Counted from the first letter of the stretch, positions 10,228-19,315 are shown. The stretch is DNA of 64,000 nucleotides from Brevibacterium casei CIP 102111 (GCF_900169275.1 NZ_FXZC01000001.1:744001-808000), one strand, 5' to 3'. Notes: generated by a model from the sequence alone, not told the origin. Translations and numbers: made by a program.

Positions 10228-10273
10228 GAACTCCCCGCTGCACTCGACGGTCCTCGAGTGCGGCGGGGAGTTC
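10228..10273 (+). terminator. Rho-independent-type terminator after the NlpC/P60 gene
   Basis: Arms 10228-10247 and 10254-10273 pair over 20 bp with one G-U, from GAACTCCCCGCTGC to its complement, loop CGGTCC. It starts 15 bases after the stop codon. Confidence 0.85.
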
Positions 10274-10439
10274 TTGCATTCCCGGGCGCGGTAATCGGTG
10301 GACGGGGTGGGCGGTGCGCCGCTCACGGTGGCCGGTGCGAGCGGGAGAGACTGTGACGGAGCGCTGATCTCGGGTCGCGAGGTGAACGGCCGAGGAAGTC
10401 TTCGTGTCGTGCGTGGTATGAATTCGGTCACAGCGGCAA

Positions 10440-10596
10440 TCGGGGTTACCCTTGAGAAGATTGAGTTCCGTAAGCGATGGGAAATCCGATGGGACATAGT
10501 CGAATATTCCGGACGACCGCTCCAGGTTCTGGTGCGGAGTACATATCTGTGTCTGTGTCCGATTCCAAGGCGTTGTGCTGGTGCACGACGCCTTTT
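10440..10596 (+). ncRNA. Possible small RNA or attenuated leader ending in a terminator
   Basis: The 10274-10694 gap has no supported gene, yet carries a good intrinsic terminator: 12-bp stem (10567-10578 with 10583-10594, one G-U), loop TGGT, then TTTT. It lies about 100 bases upstream of the HNH nuclease gene and 300 after the previous terminator, so something transcribed in between seems to end here. It could be a small RNA or the leader of the HNH gene stopped by attenuation. The 5' end given is a guess. I match no known RNA family. Confidence 0.35.
10567..10596 (+). terminator. Intrinsic terminator/attenuator upstream of the HNH gene
   Basis: Stem AAGGCGTTGTGC / GCACGACGCCTT with loop TGGT followed by TTTT. 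This is one of the few hairpins in the window with a real U-tract. Confidence 0.75.
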
Positions 10597-10694
10597 GCGT
10601 TCCCTGGGCGCGGTGCCCTCCCGGCACAGGCCACAGCGGGCGGGTCAGACACACTCCTCGGGTTCCCATCGCCGAGCAGAAGAGGGGGCGGGAT

Positions 10695-11195
10695 ATGAAG
10701 ACTCTCGTGCTCAACGCCGGATACGAACCGCTGTCGGTCGTGCCGTTCACGAGAGCGGTCGTGCTCGTGCTCACGGGCAAGGCCACAGTGCTGGCAGCGG
10801 AGGACGCGCCGGTGAGATCGCAGCACGTGAGCCTCGACCAGCCTTCGGTCATCCTCCTCACCCGCTACGTCAGACCCCCGCGTGACCGCAGGGTGTCCCT
10901 GTCCCGGCGCGGCGTCCTGCGCCGTGACAACCACCGCTGCGCGTACTGCACCCGGCCCGCGAGCACCGTCGACCACGTCGTCCCCCGCTCCCGCGGCGGC
11001 GGCAACACGTGGGAGAACCTCGTGGCGTGCTGCCGTGACTGCAACAACCGCAAGGGCGACCGCACCCTGTCCGAGATCGGCTGGAAGCTCGGGTTCCGAC
11101 CTCAGGAGCCTCGGCTGGGACAGTTCTGGATGCGCGGGATCGACAAGCCCGTCGAGCAGTGGCGGCCCTTCCTCGAGATGAACCACGCCGCCTGA
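10695..11195 (+). CDS. HNH endonuclease family protein
   Basis: A 166-residue protein. Residues 1-65 are the usual N-terminal part of this actinobacterial/cyanobacterial group (VLNAGYEPLSVVPFTRAVVLVLTGKA). The HNH (beta-beta-alpha metal) nuclease fold follows: CAYC, then DHVVPRSRGGGNTWENLV and the second pair CCRDCNNRKGDR, giving two CxxC zinc knuckles around the His catalytic region. Such solitary HNH proteins are near-ubiquitous in actinobacteria and their role is not established. They are not part of a visible restriction system here. The ATG at 10695 follows AGAGGGGGCGGG. The open frame begins earlier but overlaps the terminator hairpin. Confidence 0.88.
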   Translation: MKTLVLNAGYEPLSVVPFTRAVVLVLTGKATVLAAEDAPVRSQHVSLDQPSVILLTRYVRPPRDRRVSLSRRGVLRRDNHRCAYCTRPASTVDHVVPRSRGGGNTWENLVACCRDCNNRKGDRTLSEIGWKLGFRPQEPRLGQFWMRGIDKPVEQWRPFLEMNHAA

Positions 11196-11373
11196 GGCCT
11201 GCAGCGACCCCGTATGGTGGTTGCGGCGCTCGGGCCTGTAGGCGTCTCACCGGTGAGGATGCTGTCCGCAGTGTGGCCGGAATCGGATAACGATGTGACA
11301 TCGGGCGTCGTTCGCACGGCTTTGTGATCTAGGGTGGACTCAGAGAAATTCGCTGCGACATGAGGAGCGTGCG

Positions 11374-12438
11374 ATGTCAGAGCAGGACCGCAGTCACGAT
11401 GCCGCGTCGTCGCCTGCCGGTGAGCCCGAAGCGGTGGTCGTCGGCATCGACGGGTCACCCCCGAGCAGGAATGCGCTCCACTGGGCCATCCAGGAAGCGC
11501 GTTCGCTGGGCATGCCGATCCGACTCGTCGGGGCGTACACCATTCCCAGCGTCGCCGCTGCCGCGATCGACGTCTCCTATGTCCCCATCGACGACTCGGC
11601 GATCCGTGCCTCGGTGACGACGATCCTCAAGGAGGCCGCCGCCGAGGTCAAAGCCGCCGGTGTGCCTGTCGAGGCCGTCATCGAGGTCGGCGATGCCGCC
11701 GGCGTCCTCATCGAGGAGTCGAAGACGTCGTGCCTCGCCGTCGTCGGCTCCCGCGGTCGCGGCGGCTTCGCCGGACGCCTCCTCGGCACCGTCTCGAGCG
11801 CCCTGCCCGCCCACTCGGCCTGCCCGACGGTCGTCGTCCCCGCGTCGTGGCAGGCGGAGACGGAGAAACCCGCCCACCCCACGTCCTCGCGGCCGATCCG
11901 GCAGGACGGCTTCGAGGTCGAGCAGACCGATCCCGAAGCCGAGGCCATCGAAGGCCTGCGCTTCGACGGCAAGGTCGTCGTCGGAGTCGACTCCCTCGGC
12001 GCCGAGTCCCCGGCGCTGTGGAAGGCGGCACGGCTCGCGGTGCGCCGCGGCTCGCCGCTGCACATCGTCGCAGTCATCACGACGACGGTGATCGGCCCCG
12101 AATGGCTGCCGAGCACCGCTGATCTCGAACGCCTCATCAACGAGGGCGCGGACAAGCTCGTCGTCGCCAAACAGCGGGTACAGACCGAGTTCCCCGACCT
12201 CGACGTCACGTGGACGCTCTTCGACGGCCAGCCCGCCGAGGTGCTCGTGCGCGCCTCGGACACCGCTGAGGTCCTCGTCATCGGGTCCCGGGGCCGCGGC
12301 GGCTTCGCCGGACTCCTCCTCGGCTCGACCTCGCAGTCCGTCCTGCCGTACTCGCAGTGCCCGACGATGGTCGTCCGCGTCTCCCGCGACCCCGACAAGC
12401 GCCGTGAGGACGGAGAGATCCCCGAACCGGGACTCTGA
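11374..12438 (+). CDS. Tandem universal stress protein (two UspA domains)
   Basis: A 354-residue protein with two UspA domains, about residues 20-150 and 195-345, separated by a 40-residue acidic/Pro linker. Both carry the ATP-binding signature G-2x-G-9x-G-S/T: VVGSRGRGGFAGRLLGT and VIGSRGRGGFAGLLLGST, each ending in a CPTxVV strand. Proteins with this tandem layout respond to hypoxia, stasis and stress in actinobacteria and bind ATP rather than act as enzymes. The ATG at 11374 follows GAGGAGCG, and a TAGGGT at 11330 may be the promoter. A permease gene follows within four bases, so the two are probably one operon. Confidence 0.9.
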   Translation: MSEQDRSHDAASSPAGEPEAVVVGIDGSPPSRNALHWAIQEARSLGMPIRLVGAYTIPSVAAAAIDVSYVPIDDSAIRASVTTILKEAAAEVKAAGVPVEAVIEVGDAAGVLIEESKTSCLAVVGSRGRGGFAGRLLGTVSSALPAHSACPTVVVPASWQAETEKPAHPTSSRPIRQDGFEVEQTDPEAEAIEGLRFDGKVVVGVDSLGAESPALWKAARLAVRRGSPLHIVAVITTTVIGPEWLPSTADLERLINEGADKLVVAKQRVQTEFPDLDVTWTLFDGQPAEVLVRASDTAEVLVIGSRGRGGFAGLLLGSTSQSVLPYSQCPTMVVRVSRDPDKRREDGEIPEPGL

Positions 12439-12442
12439 ATCG

Positions 12443-13519
12443 GTGGCATCGACGACACAGCGGGCGCCGGCTCGGGCTCCGCGGACACGACGCCTGGGCC
12501 CGAGCGACTGGGTCGGACTCGGCATCCTCATCCTCCTCCTCGGCGTCGGCCTCACCTGGTCGAAATGGCTGCCCTACTGGGACAAGACGCAGACGCTGAC
12601 GGAGACGTCGATCTGGGACGGGGCACCGCTCTTCGCCGTCGCCGGGGATACGATGTCGCTGTCCGGGGCATGGGACTTCACGCTCGCGTACGTCCTCGCC
12701 GTGTGGAAGGCGCTTCTCGTCGCCCTCCTCGTCGCCGCTGCCGTCGACGCGCTCGTGCCGCGCGACTGGCTGCTGCGGGTGATGAACCGGCGACATCCGA
12801 CCACGCAGTCCCTCGTCGGGGCGACCCTGTCGCTGCCGTCGATGATGTGCACGTGCTGTGCGGCACCGGTCGCCGCCGGCCTTCGCGGCAGCGGGGTCAC
12901 CCGCAGCGCGGCTCTGGCGTACTGGGTCGGCAACCCGCTGCTCAACCCGGCGGTGCTCATCTTCCTCGCACTCGTTCTGCCGTGGCAGTACCTCGGCACC
13001 CGCATCGTCGTCGGCCTGCTTATCACCGTCGGGGCGAGTGCGCTCATCGGGGCATGGCTCTCAGGGCGCGTCACGGACGCTCCCGCACCGGAACCGGACG
13101 GACCGGTGCGACTCGGGGATCTGCCTCGGCGCTACCTTAGGTCGCTGCCACGGTTCGCGCTCATCCTCGTCCCCGAGCACCTCGCACTCGTCTTCGTCAT
13201 CGGACTCGTCAGTCCTTGGCTGACCGGCCTCTACGGCCTCGACGCGCAGCTCGGGGCGCTGGCGATCGTCGTCGCAGCCTGCGTGGGTGCCCTCCTCGTC
13301 ATCCCGACCGGGGGAGAGATCCCCATCATCGTCACGCTCCTCGCCGCCGGTGTCGGAGCGGGCACGACCGGTGCTCTGCTCATCGCCCTGCCCGCGCTGT
13401 CGATCCCGTCGATGGTCATGGTCGGTAAAGCGATGGGCTGGAAGGCGACCGCGGCGATGGGGATCGCAGTGATCATCGGATCGGTGCTCGCCGGGCTCAT
13501 CGTCCTTGCGCTGACGTGA
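12443..13519 (+). CDS. Permease of the YraQ/DUF318 family
   Basis: About 358 residues with eight or more hydrophobic spans. The family hallmark is the cysteine-bearing SLPSMMCTCCAAPVAAGLR in an early span, followed by YWVGNPLLNPAVLIF and a second-half repeat GGEIPIIVTLLAAGVGAG. YraQ-type permeases are proposed metal or thiol-compound exporters; the Cys motif favours a soft-metal substrate, but this is not proven. The GTG at 12443, four bases after the usp stop, is preferred. An in-frame GTG at 12404 would overlap the usp gene by 35 bases. Probably co-transcribed with the Usp gene. Confidence 0.8.
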   Translation: MASTTQRAPARAPRTRRLGPSDWVGLGILILLLGVGLTWSKWLPYWDKTQTLTETSIWDGAPLFAVAGDTMSLSGAWDFTLAYVLAVWKALLVALLVAAAVDALVPRDWLLRVMNRRHPTTQSLVGATLSLPSMMCTCCAAPVAAGLRGSGVTRSAALAYWVGNPLLNPAVLIFLALVLPWQYLGTRIVVGLLITVGASALIGAWLSGRVTDAPAPEPDGPVRLGDLPRRYLRSLPRFALILVPEHLALVFVIGLVSPWLTGLYGLDAQLGALAIVVAACVGALLVIPTGGEIPIIVTLLAAGVGAGTTGALLIALPALSIPSMVMVGKAMGWKATAAMGIAVIIGSVLAGLIVLALT

Positions 13520-13563
13520 GCGTCTGCTCGAGCGGGGAGGGGTCCCGTACGGCTGTCGGATGG

Positions 13564-13639
13564 TGGCGCCCCCGGCGCGATTCGAACGCGCGACACCCGC
13601 TTTAGGAGAGCGGTGCTCTATCCCCTGAGCTACGGGGGC
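13564..13639 (-). tRNA. tRNA-Arg (anticodon CCT)
   Basis: On the minus strand a full cloverleaf is readable: acceptor GCCCCCG/CGGGGGC, D-arm GCTC-GAGC, anticodon stem CCGCT/AGCGG with loop CTCCTAA (anticodon CCT, reading AGG), T-arm GCGCG-TTCGAAT-CGCGC, discriminator G and an encoded CCA at 13566-13564. Length 76. AGG is a rare arginine codon in such GC-rich genomes. Confidence 0.96.
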
Positions 13640-13734
13640 GATGTGGCTGTCGTCAACCACGATCACCCAGTGTAGCGTAGAAGAAACCTCGACGTTCCAC
13701 GGTGTGCCAGCACCTGTTATGGGAAGTTTCTCGT

Positions 13735-13740
13735 TAGGGT
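13735..13740 (+). promoter_or_regulatory. -10 hexamer TAGGGT, leaderless start of the giant helicase-like gene
   Basis: TAGGGT is followed by six bases and the GTG at 13747, which supports that GTG as the true start and a leaderless mRNA. Confidence 0.55.
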
Positions 13741-13746
13741 CGAACT

Positions 13747-16700
13747 GTGCCAGATTCCGTTGTTGACGATCAGTACCCAGAGCTCGGGGGCGCGTTCGCC
13801 GAGTGGAAAGAGCAGGCCGCCCACCTCGGCGGTCGCGACACCATGCTCCATTTCCGGGACTCTCGCGATGGCAGCATCGACCTCTCCGGAGCCCACCCGT
13901 CCGGGCTCGCCCAACTGCTCGCCGGTCGCCCCACGCGCCTGTCGAGCCTGATCCGCGACCACGAGATCCTCGCCGACGCGCGTCGCCGTGCGCGCTCGAT
14001 CCGGTCGAAGGCCGAGCAGCTCGACAACGAACGCGGCATCCGCACCGCCCACCTCGCGATCGGCTTCGCGTCGTGGACGGAGAAGGACTCGAAGTTCAAG
14101 TTCAACGCTCCCGTCGTCCTGCGCCACATCACCCTCGTTCCACGCGGTTCGCGCGTCGAGGACTACGAGATCGTCCTCGGCAACGAGATCACCATCAACC
14201 CGGCCCTCGTCCGGCACCTCGCCGAGGCGTACGACCTCGAGGTGCCCGTCGACGAATGGGTCGACGCCACCGGCGGCCCCCACGGCTTCGACCCGGGACC
14301 CGCCCTCGACCGTCTCCGCGACCTCGCGCAGGCCGTGCCGGGACTGCGCATCAACCACCGTTTCATCGTCTCGACGTTCGCGAACATCGCGAGCTCGTTC
14401 ACCGGGGACTACCTGCCCACCCAGCATCCGATCCTCCGTGCGCTCGCCGGCGACGACGGTGTCGGCCGGCAGTTCGGCGGCGGATCGACCGTGCCCTGCC
14501 GCACGCCTCGTGCCTCAGGGGAGAAGGCTGAGAGTGCCCGCGACGGGGATGAGGCGACGCGCCGCGAATCACGCGACGGCGTGAAGCAGCCCGCTTCCGC
14601 GGAGAAGCCCACTGGCGTCGTGGAACCGACGGAGAAGTCCGGCCAGGATGAGGGCTCCGGGACGAAAGCCGATTCTCGTGAGAAGACCGGCGCTCAGACC
14701 ACGACGGGCACCAAGTCCGACGCTGGCGCGAAGGATGAAGCTGGTGAGAAGACCAGCTCCGGTGAGACGACGGCACCGCCGGATGCCCGCAGGACCACCG
14801 GCTCCGAGAGCGCGAGCGCTGCCACCGACGAGGACGAACTCAGCGAGCCGACGGTGCCGATCACCTCGGCAGACGATGACGCATCGGCAACCGACGGTGC
14901 CCCGGCGACGGGGACCGACTCAGCGACTGGGTCCGATTCAGCGACGGGGACCGATTCAGCGACTGGGTCCGCCTCCGCGACCGACGGCACAGCAGCGAGC
15001 AGCTCGACGAAGGTCGACGCGGCGGCCAGCAGCTCGACGAACGTCGACGCGGCGGCCAGCGGCCCGGTCTCGGACGATGCACCGGCCGACAGCGCGGCGA
15101 CTGACGGCACGGCGACTGAAGGCGCGGCTGCGGCAGACCGGACTCGCCCGGTCGACGGCACGAGAGCGGACACGGCGCGCACAGCCGACGGCACGACAGC
15201 GGATACGGCACACCCGGTTGACGGTGGGACTGCCTCGGCGAAGTCGGGCACCGGGGCCGAGCGCACCGAGGATCCAGCGGTGACGCAGGCACGCGAGGCC
15301 GCTGCCGACGAGGACTTCGTCCCGGCGGCACTCAAGGAACCGGTGACGCCGCTTCCGGACCGCAAGCCGCAGGAGGAGTTCCTCGTCATCGACGTCGACG
15401 GCGACCAGCAGGCCGTCGTCGATGCCGCCGTGTCCGGACGCTCGGTCGTCGTCGACACCCCACCGGGGACCGGCGCCACCCAGGTCGCCGTCGCCGTCGC
15501 GACGACGCTTGCGCACACCGGCAAGAGCGTGCTCTTCCTCGCCCAGACCTCGGACGCGCTCGATGACTTCTCCGCTCGCCTCGCCGAGGTGGGGCTGGCC
15601 GACTTCGCCGTCGACACCCGCGATGGTTCCGAGCACATCAAACGCCAGCTCATCGATCTCATCGGATCAGCCGAACGGGCCGAACGCCCGGACCTCGCCG
15701 GGCTGCTCGGCGAGCTCAACGACCAGCGGGCGATGCTGGCCGACCACGTCTCCTCGCTCCACCGCCGACGCCAGCCGTGGGACGTCTCCGTCTACGAGAC
15801 GATGCAGCACCTCGCGGAGCTCACCTCCGGCGATGACTCCCCACAGACCGGAGTGCGCTTCGGCGGCGACATCCTCGAGGCCAGCGACGACCGCCGCCGC
15901 GCCCTGCGCGGCAAGCTCGGCGAACTCGCAGCCCTCGGGGCCTTCACCCTCGACGTCGAGGACACCGTGTGGTTCGGCGCCGACCTCAAATCCGTCGACG
16001 AGGCCGAAGCCGCGCGCACCGTCGCCGAACGCCTCGGCCGCACCCTGCCCGACCTCGTCACCGCCGTCGAGCCGGTGCTCGCGAAGGCGAAGCTCAACCC
16101 CCGGCGCAACCTCGACGACTGGTCGCGGGCGATCAAGGTGCTCCTGCGTGTGCGCACCACGCTCGACAGCTTCGCCCCCGACGTCTACGACCACCGCCTC
16201 GATGACCTCATCGCGGCGACCGGCAGCTCCGAGTACCGGGCCGAGCTCGGCGTGGAGATGGGCATGCTCCAGCGCAAGCGGCTGAAGAAGTCGGCGCAGG
16301 AGTTCCTCCGGCCCGGAGCCGACGTCGCCGACCTCCACTCCGCGCTCATCGACGTCCGTTCCCAGCGCGTCATCCTCCGCGACCTCGCCGGACACGACGG
16401 GCGTCCCCAGATCCCGCGAGGCGTCCTCGAGGCCGACGAGATCCTCCAGAGCGTCGAGGCCGACGTCGCCAAGCTCTCCCCGGTCCTCGAGTCGACGCCC
16501 GACGGCGGCGACCTCGGAGCGATGCTCATCGAGGAGCTCCAGGCGAGGACCGAGGCGATGGGCGGGGATTCGGAGAACCTCGCCGACCTGCCCGAGCGGT
16601 CCCGTCTCCAGCGCGAGCTCGCCGCCGAAGGACTCTCCGACCTCATGACCGACCTGCGCCGCCGCAAGGTCGAGAACCACCTCGTCGGACCGGAGTTCGA

Positions 16701-18945
16701 CCTCGCCTACTGGGCGTCGGTGCTCCAGTCGATGGCCGGTGAGGATCCGAAGATCGGCCGCCATGACGGCGCCGCCCTCCACGCGGTGGCCGAGGGCTTC
16801 CGCGAGAACGACCGCGCGTTCGTCGCCGCCGGTGCCGGACGACTGCGCTACAACCATGCGCAGGCGTGGAAGCGCGGCATCGACGCCGACCCGATCGCCG
16901 CCGGCGTCATCAAGCAGGAGCTGCTCTCACCGCACACCTCCGTCCAGCGGATGTCGACGAAGGCTCCCGACCTGCTCACGACGCTCGCGCCGGTGTGGAT
17001 GGCCAGTCCGTACACGGTGCCGGAGCTGTTCGCCGCGCTTCCGCTCTTCGACGCCGTCGTCATCGCCGACGGCGGGCGGCTCTCGATCGCCGACGTCGTG
17101 CCCGGCATCACCCGTGCCCGTCAGGTCATCTCGCTCGGCGACTCCCGACTGCTCGGCCCGCGGCCGTTCTCGGTCGCCGTCGACCGGTGGGGGCCCGATG
17201 AGGGTGAGCATCCGGACTCGGTGCAGGACCGCCTCGGCGAGTTCCTCCCGCGGATGCGCCTGTCGAACTCGTACCGGCTCTCCCCGGTCGGACTCATCGA
17301 CCTCGCCAACCGGCACTTCTACGATTCGACGATCTCGACGCTGCCGACCGCGCACACCGGCGAGGGGACGGGACTCGAGTTCTCCTACGTCGCCGAGGGC
17401 CGCGGGCCCACCGACATCGGCACCGGTCGGGTGGAGAGCCCTGACGCCGAGGTCAAGCGGGTCGTCGAACTCGTGCTCAAGCACGCGCGGACCCGGTCGC
17501 GGGAGTCCCTGGCCGTCGTCGCACTCACCCCGCACCACGCTCAGCGCATCGCCACGGCGATCTCGCGGGCGATGAAGGACCTGCCCTATGTCGCGGCGTT
17601 CTTCAACGATCCCGCGAAGGAGCCCTTCGTCGTCACCGACGCCGAACGCGTGCAGGGGATGTCGCGGGACGCCGTGATCTTCTCCCTCGGCTACGGCCGC
17701 ACCGTCCACGGCCGGGTCATCAACGACTTCGGGCCGCTGTCGGGACCCGAGGGCGACCGCATCCTCGCAGCCGTCGTCACCCGCGCCCGCAAGCGCCTCA
17801 CCGTGGTCTCGAGCATCGAGTCCGAGGACTTCGACCGGGCGAAGCTCAGCGGGGGAGCACAGCTGCTGCCGCGCCTGTTCGAGGAGATCGCAGGCGGCGG
17901 CGTCCGGCAGCCGGGCCCGCACGGTGAGGTCTACGACCCGCTGTTCAACGACATCGGCGACCGTCTCCTCCAGCTCGGCGTCGTCGCCCATGAGCACTAC
18001 AACGGCATCGACCTCGCGGTGGCGAACTCCGCCGAGGACGAGCACGGGATGATCATCGCCGTCTCCGGCGACGGCCCCGACTACGCGTCGATCCGCAGCC
18101 TGCGCCAGCGTGACCGCGTCGTTCCCGAGCAGCTCGAACGCCGAGGGTGGAAGTTCATGCGCGTGTGGTCGACCGACGCCTTCGTCGACCCGCAGGCCGA
18201 GACGGAGAAGATCTTCGACGCGTGGAAGTCCACCGTCGAGACGATGAGCCCGCAGGCCATCCTCAATGCCGCCCGGGCCGCCTCAGTCGTCGTCGGACGC
18301 ACCGGCAGCCGTCCCAAGCTGGTGCCGGGACTGCCGATGCACAAGTACTCCGATGAGGGCCTCGACGCGATGATCGACTGGATCCAGTCCGATGCCGTCG
18401 TCCGCGGCGACGGGGAGATCAAGGAGCTCCTGCGCACCGCGCTCGCGCAGAAGAGCAGCACCCCGCGAGGGGAGACTCAGCTCCAGGCCGCCGTCGACCG
18501 GTACCGCCAGCGCCATGCGCAGGCGAAGAAGGTCACCGGCGCCGAGGTGTTCATCCCTGCCGCCGATGCGCGCGGTCCCGTCGAGGGCGAGGTCATCCCG
18601 ACCTTCGACACCGATCAGATCCGCGCCGAGTCGCTGCGCGACGCCGGCCTCATCGACGATGCCGAAGGACGCGGTCAGGGCGATTCCCCGGGAAACGGTG
18701 AGGCCGAGTCCTCGTCGGCGTCGAAGTCGGTCACCGGCGAATCCGGTGCACGGCCGGGTTCGAGCGAGCGTGAGACGCGAACCGAGACTGCCGAGCGCCG
18801 CGCGGACGCCGGGCAGACGCGCTCGGCAGCGGACGAAACGCGCTCACGGTCGACAGAGGGCGCCGACGGGAGTCGCGCACAGACGGATGAGCGCACCGAG
18901 GGGAAGCGCTCAGAGTCGGCGGAGAACACCGACGAACAGTCCTGA
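13747..18945 (+). CDS. Giant DUF4011/SF1-helicase-like protein with degenerate motifs
   Basis: A 1732-residue soluble protein. Residues 1-245 resemble the DUF4011 N-terminal domain. Residues 255-511 are a Thr/Ala/Asp/Gly/Ser-rich linker with DNA-level repeats. From 540 a UPF1-like SF1 helicase core follows: Walker A-like TPPGTGAT (571-578) with Ala577 where Lys is expected; Walker B-like FDAVVIADGG (1101-1110) instead of the usual D-E-A; motif III-like LGDSRLLGP (1130-1138); NSYRL (1174-1178); VQGMSRDAVIF (1302-1312); VVTRARKRL near 1343-1351. Residues 1400-1480 resemble the C-terminal MTES_1575-type endonuclease (GIDLAV, then VSGDG at 1439-1443 where the family has ECDG, then GW and WSTDAF). 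A disordered tail follows residue 1570. Both active centres look lost. Role unknown; a DNA-related scaffold or defence-derived role is inference. Confidence 0.8.
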   Translation: MPDSVVDDQYPELGGAFAEWKEQAAHLGGRDTMLHFRDSRDGSIDLSGAHPSGLAQLLAGRPTRLSSLIRDHEILADARRRARSIRSKAEQLDNERGIRTAHLAIGFASWTEKDSKFKFNAPVVLRHITLVPRGSRVEDYEIVLGNEITINPALVRHLAEAYDLEVPVDEWVDATGGPHGFDPGPALDRLRDLAQAVPGLRINHRFIVSTFANIASSFTGDYLPTQHPILRALAGDDGVGRQFGGGSTVPCRTPRASGEKAESARDGDEATRRESRDGVKQPASAEKPTGVVEPTEKSGQDEGSGTKADSREKTGAQTTTGTKSDAGAKDEAGEKTSSGETTAPPDARRTTGSESASAATDEDELSEPTVPITSADDDASATDGAPATGTDSATGSDSATGTDSATGSASATDGTAASSSTKVDAAASSSTNVDAAASGPVSDDAPADSAATDGTATEGAAAADRTRPVDGTRADTARTADGTTADTAHPVDGGTASAKSGTGAERTEDPAVTQAREAAADEDFVPAALKEPVTPLPDRKPQEEFLVIDVDGDQQAVVDAAVSGRSVVVDTPPGTGATQVAVAVATTLAHTGKSVLFLAQTSDALDDFSARLAEVGLADFAVDTRDGSEHIKRQLIDLIGSAERAERPDLAGLLGELNDQRAMLADHVSSLHRRRQPWDVSVYETMQHLAELTSGDDSPQTGVRFGGDILEASDDRRRALRGKLGELAALGAFTLDVEDTVWFGADLKSVDEAEAARTVAERLGRTLPDLVTAVEPVLAKAKLNPRRNLDDWSRAIKVLLRVRTTLDSFAPDVYDHRLDDLIAATGSSEYRAELGVEMGMLQRKRLKKSAQEFLRPGADVADLHSALIDVRSQRVILRDLAGHDGRPQIPRGVLEADEILQSVEADVAKLSPVLESTPDGGDLGAMLIEELQARTEAMGGDSENLADLPERSRLQRELAAEGLSDLMTDLRRRKVENHLVGPEFDLAYWASVLQSMAGEDPKIGRHDGAALHAVAEGFRENDRAFVAAGAGRLRYNHAQAWKRGIDADPIAAGVIKQELLSPHTSVQRMSTKAPDLLTTLAPVWMASPYTVPELFAALPLFDAVVIADGGRLSIADVVPGITRARQVISLGDSRLLGPRPFSVAVDRWGPDEGEHPDSVQDRLGEFLPRMRLSNSYRLSPVGLIDLANRHFYDSTISTLPTAHTGEGTGLEFSYVAEGRGPTDIGTGRVESPDAEVKRVVELVLKHARTRSRESLAVVALTPHHAQRIATAISRAMKDLPYVAAFFNDPAKEPFVVTDAERVQGMSRDAVIFSLGYGRTVHGRVINDFGPLSGPEGDRILAAVVTRARKRLTVVSSIESEDFDRAKLSGGAQLLPRLFEEIAGGGVRQPGPHGEVYDPLFNDIGDRLLQLGVVAHEHYNGIDLAVANSAEDEHGMIIAVSGDGPDYASIRSLRQRDRVVPEQLERRGWKFMRVWSTDAFVDPQAETEKIFDAWKSTVETMSPQAILNAARAASVVVGRTGSRPKLVPGLPMHKYSDEGLDAMIDWIQSDAVVRGDGEIKELLRTALAQKSSTPRGETQLQAAVDRYRQRHAQAKKVTGAEVFIPAADARGPVEGEVIPTFDTDQIRAESLRDAGLIDDAEGRGQGDSPGNGEAESSSASKSVTGESGARPGSSERETRTETAERRADAGQTRSAADETRSRSTEGADGSRAQTDERTEGKRSESAENTDEQS
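14905..14976 (+). repeat. Four 18-bp repeats inside the giant gene
   Basis: Units 14905, 14923, 14941 and 14959 alternate between GCGACGGGGACCGATTCA and GCGACTGGGTCCGATTCA (fourth unit diverged at its end). They encode ATGTDS/ATGSDS repeats in the disordered linker. Confidence 0.85.
14998..15057 (+). repeat. Two 30-bp repeats inside the giant gene
   Basis: 14998-15027 and 15028-15057 differ at a single base and encode SSTKVDAAAS and SSTNVDAAAS in the linker. Recent slippage or unequal exchange is likely. Confidence 0.85.
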
Positions 18946-18946
18946 G

Positions 18947-19279
18947 ATGAGTGCTCGAGGATCAGGGTCGCACAGCGACGGGGCCGGCGAACCCGACTCA
19001 GACGAGTCCTCCGCACACGATTCGCCGAGGACGGGTCCGTCGTCCGAGTCTCCGGCAGCCGAGTCACCGTCGCCCACTGACGGCCCGACGACGTCCGCCG
19101 CAACGAACGAGCCGAGCGAGACCCGCCGACGGGCGACCGCTGCCGATGACCGTGAGAAGCAGGAGCGCCTCGAACGGGCGCTGCGTCGGTACCGCGCCAC
19201 CCTGCGCAATGAGGCCGAGTCGGATGCGTCGGGCTTCAGCGCCGAGCACTACCGCTCGCAGAAGCCTCCCCACTGGTGA
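18947..19279 (+). CDS. Small companion protein of the giant gene, hypothetical
   Basis: A 110-residue protein starting one base after the stop of the giant gene (TGAGATG), so probably translated by reinitiation from the same mRNA. Residues 1-60 are Ser/Asp/Pro/Thr-rich and disordered, echoing the tail of its neighbour. Residues 64-110 form a charged helix (DDREKQERLERALRRYRATL) ending in the distinctive SAEHYRSQKPPHW. I recall short actinobacterial proteins with a similar PPHW end but no assigned function. The shared composition and the spacing suggest the two products work together, which is inference. Confidence 0.65.
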   Translation: MSARGSGSHSDGAGEPDSDESSAHDSPRTGPSSESPAAESPSPTDGPTTSAATNEPSETRRRATAADDREKQERLERALRRYRATLRNEAESDASGFSAEHYRSQKPPHW

Positions 19280-19315
19280 CTGTGTGCAGTCCGCGGTGAC
19301 CGGGGACCACACGAC

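Noticed and set aside
14905..15057. Repeats as a mobile element or CRISPR
   Set aside because: Multiples of three in frame inside one large gene; they encode a low-complexity linker.
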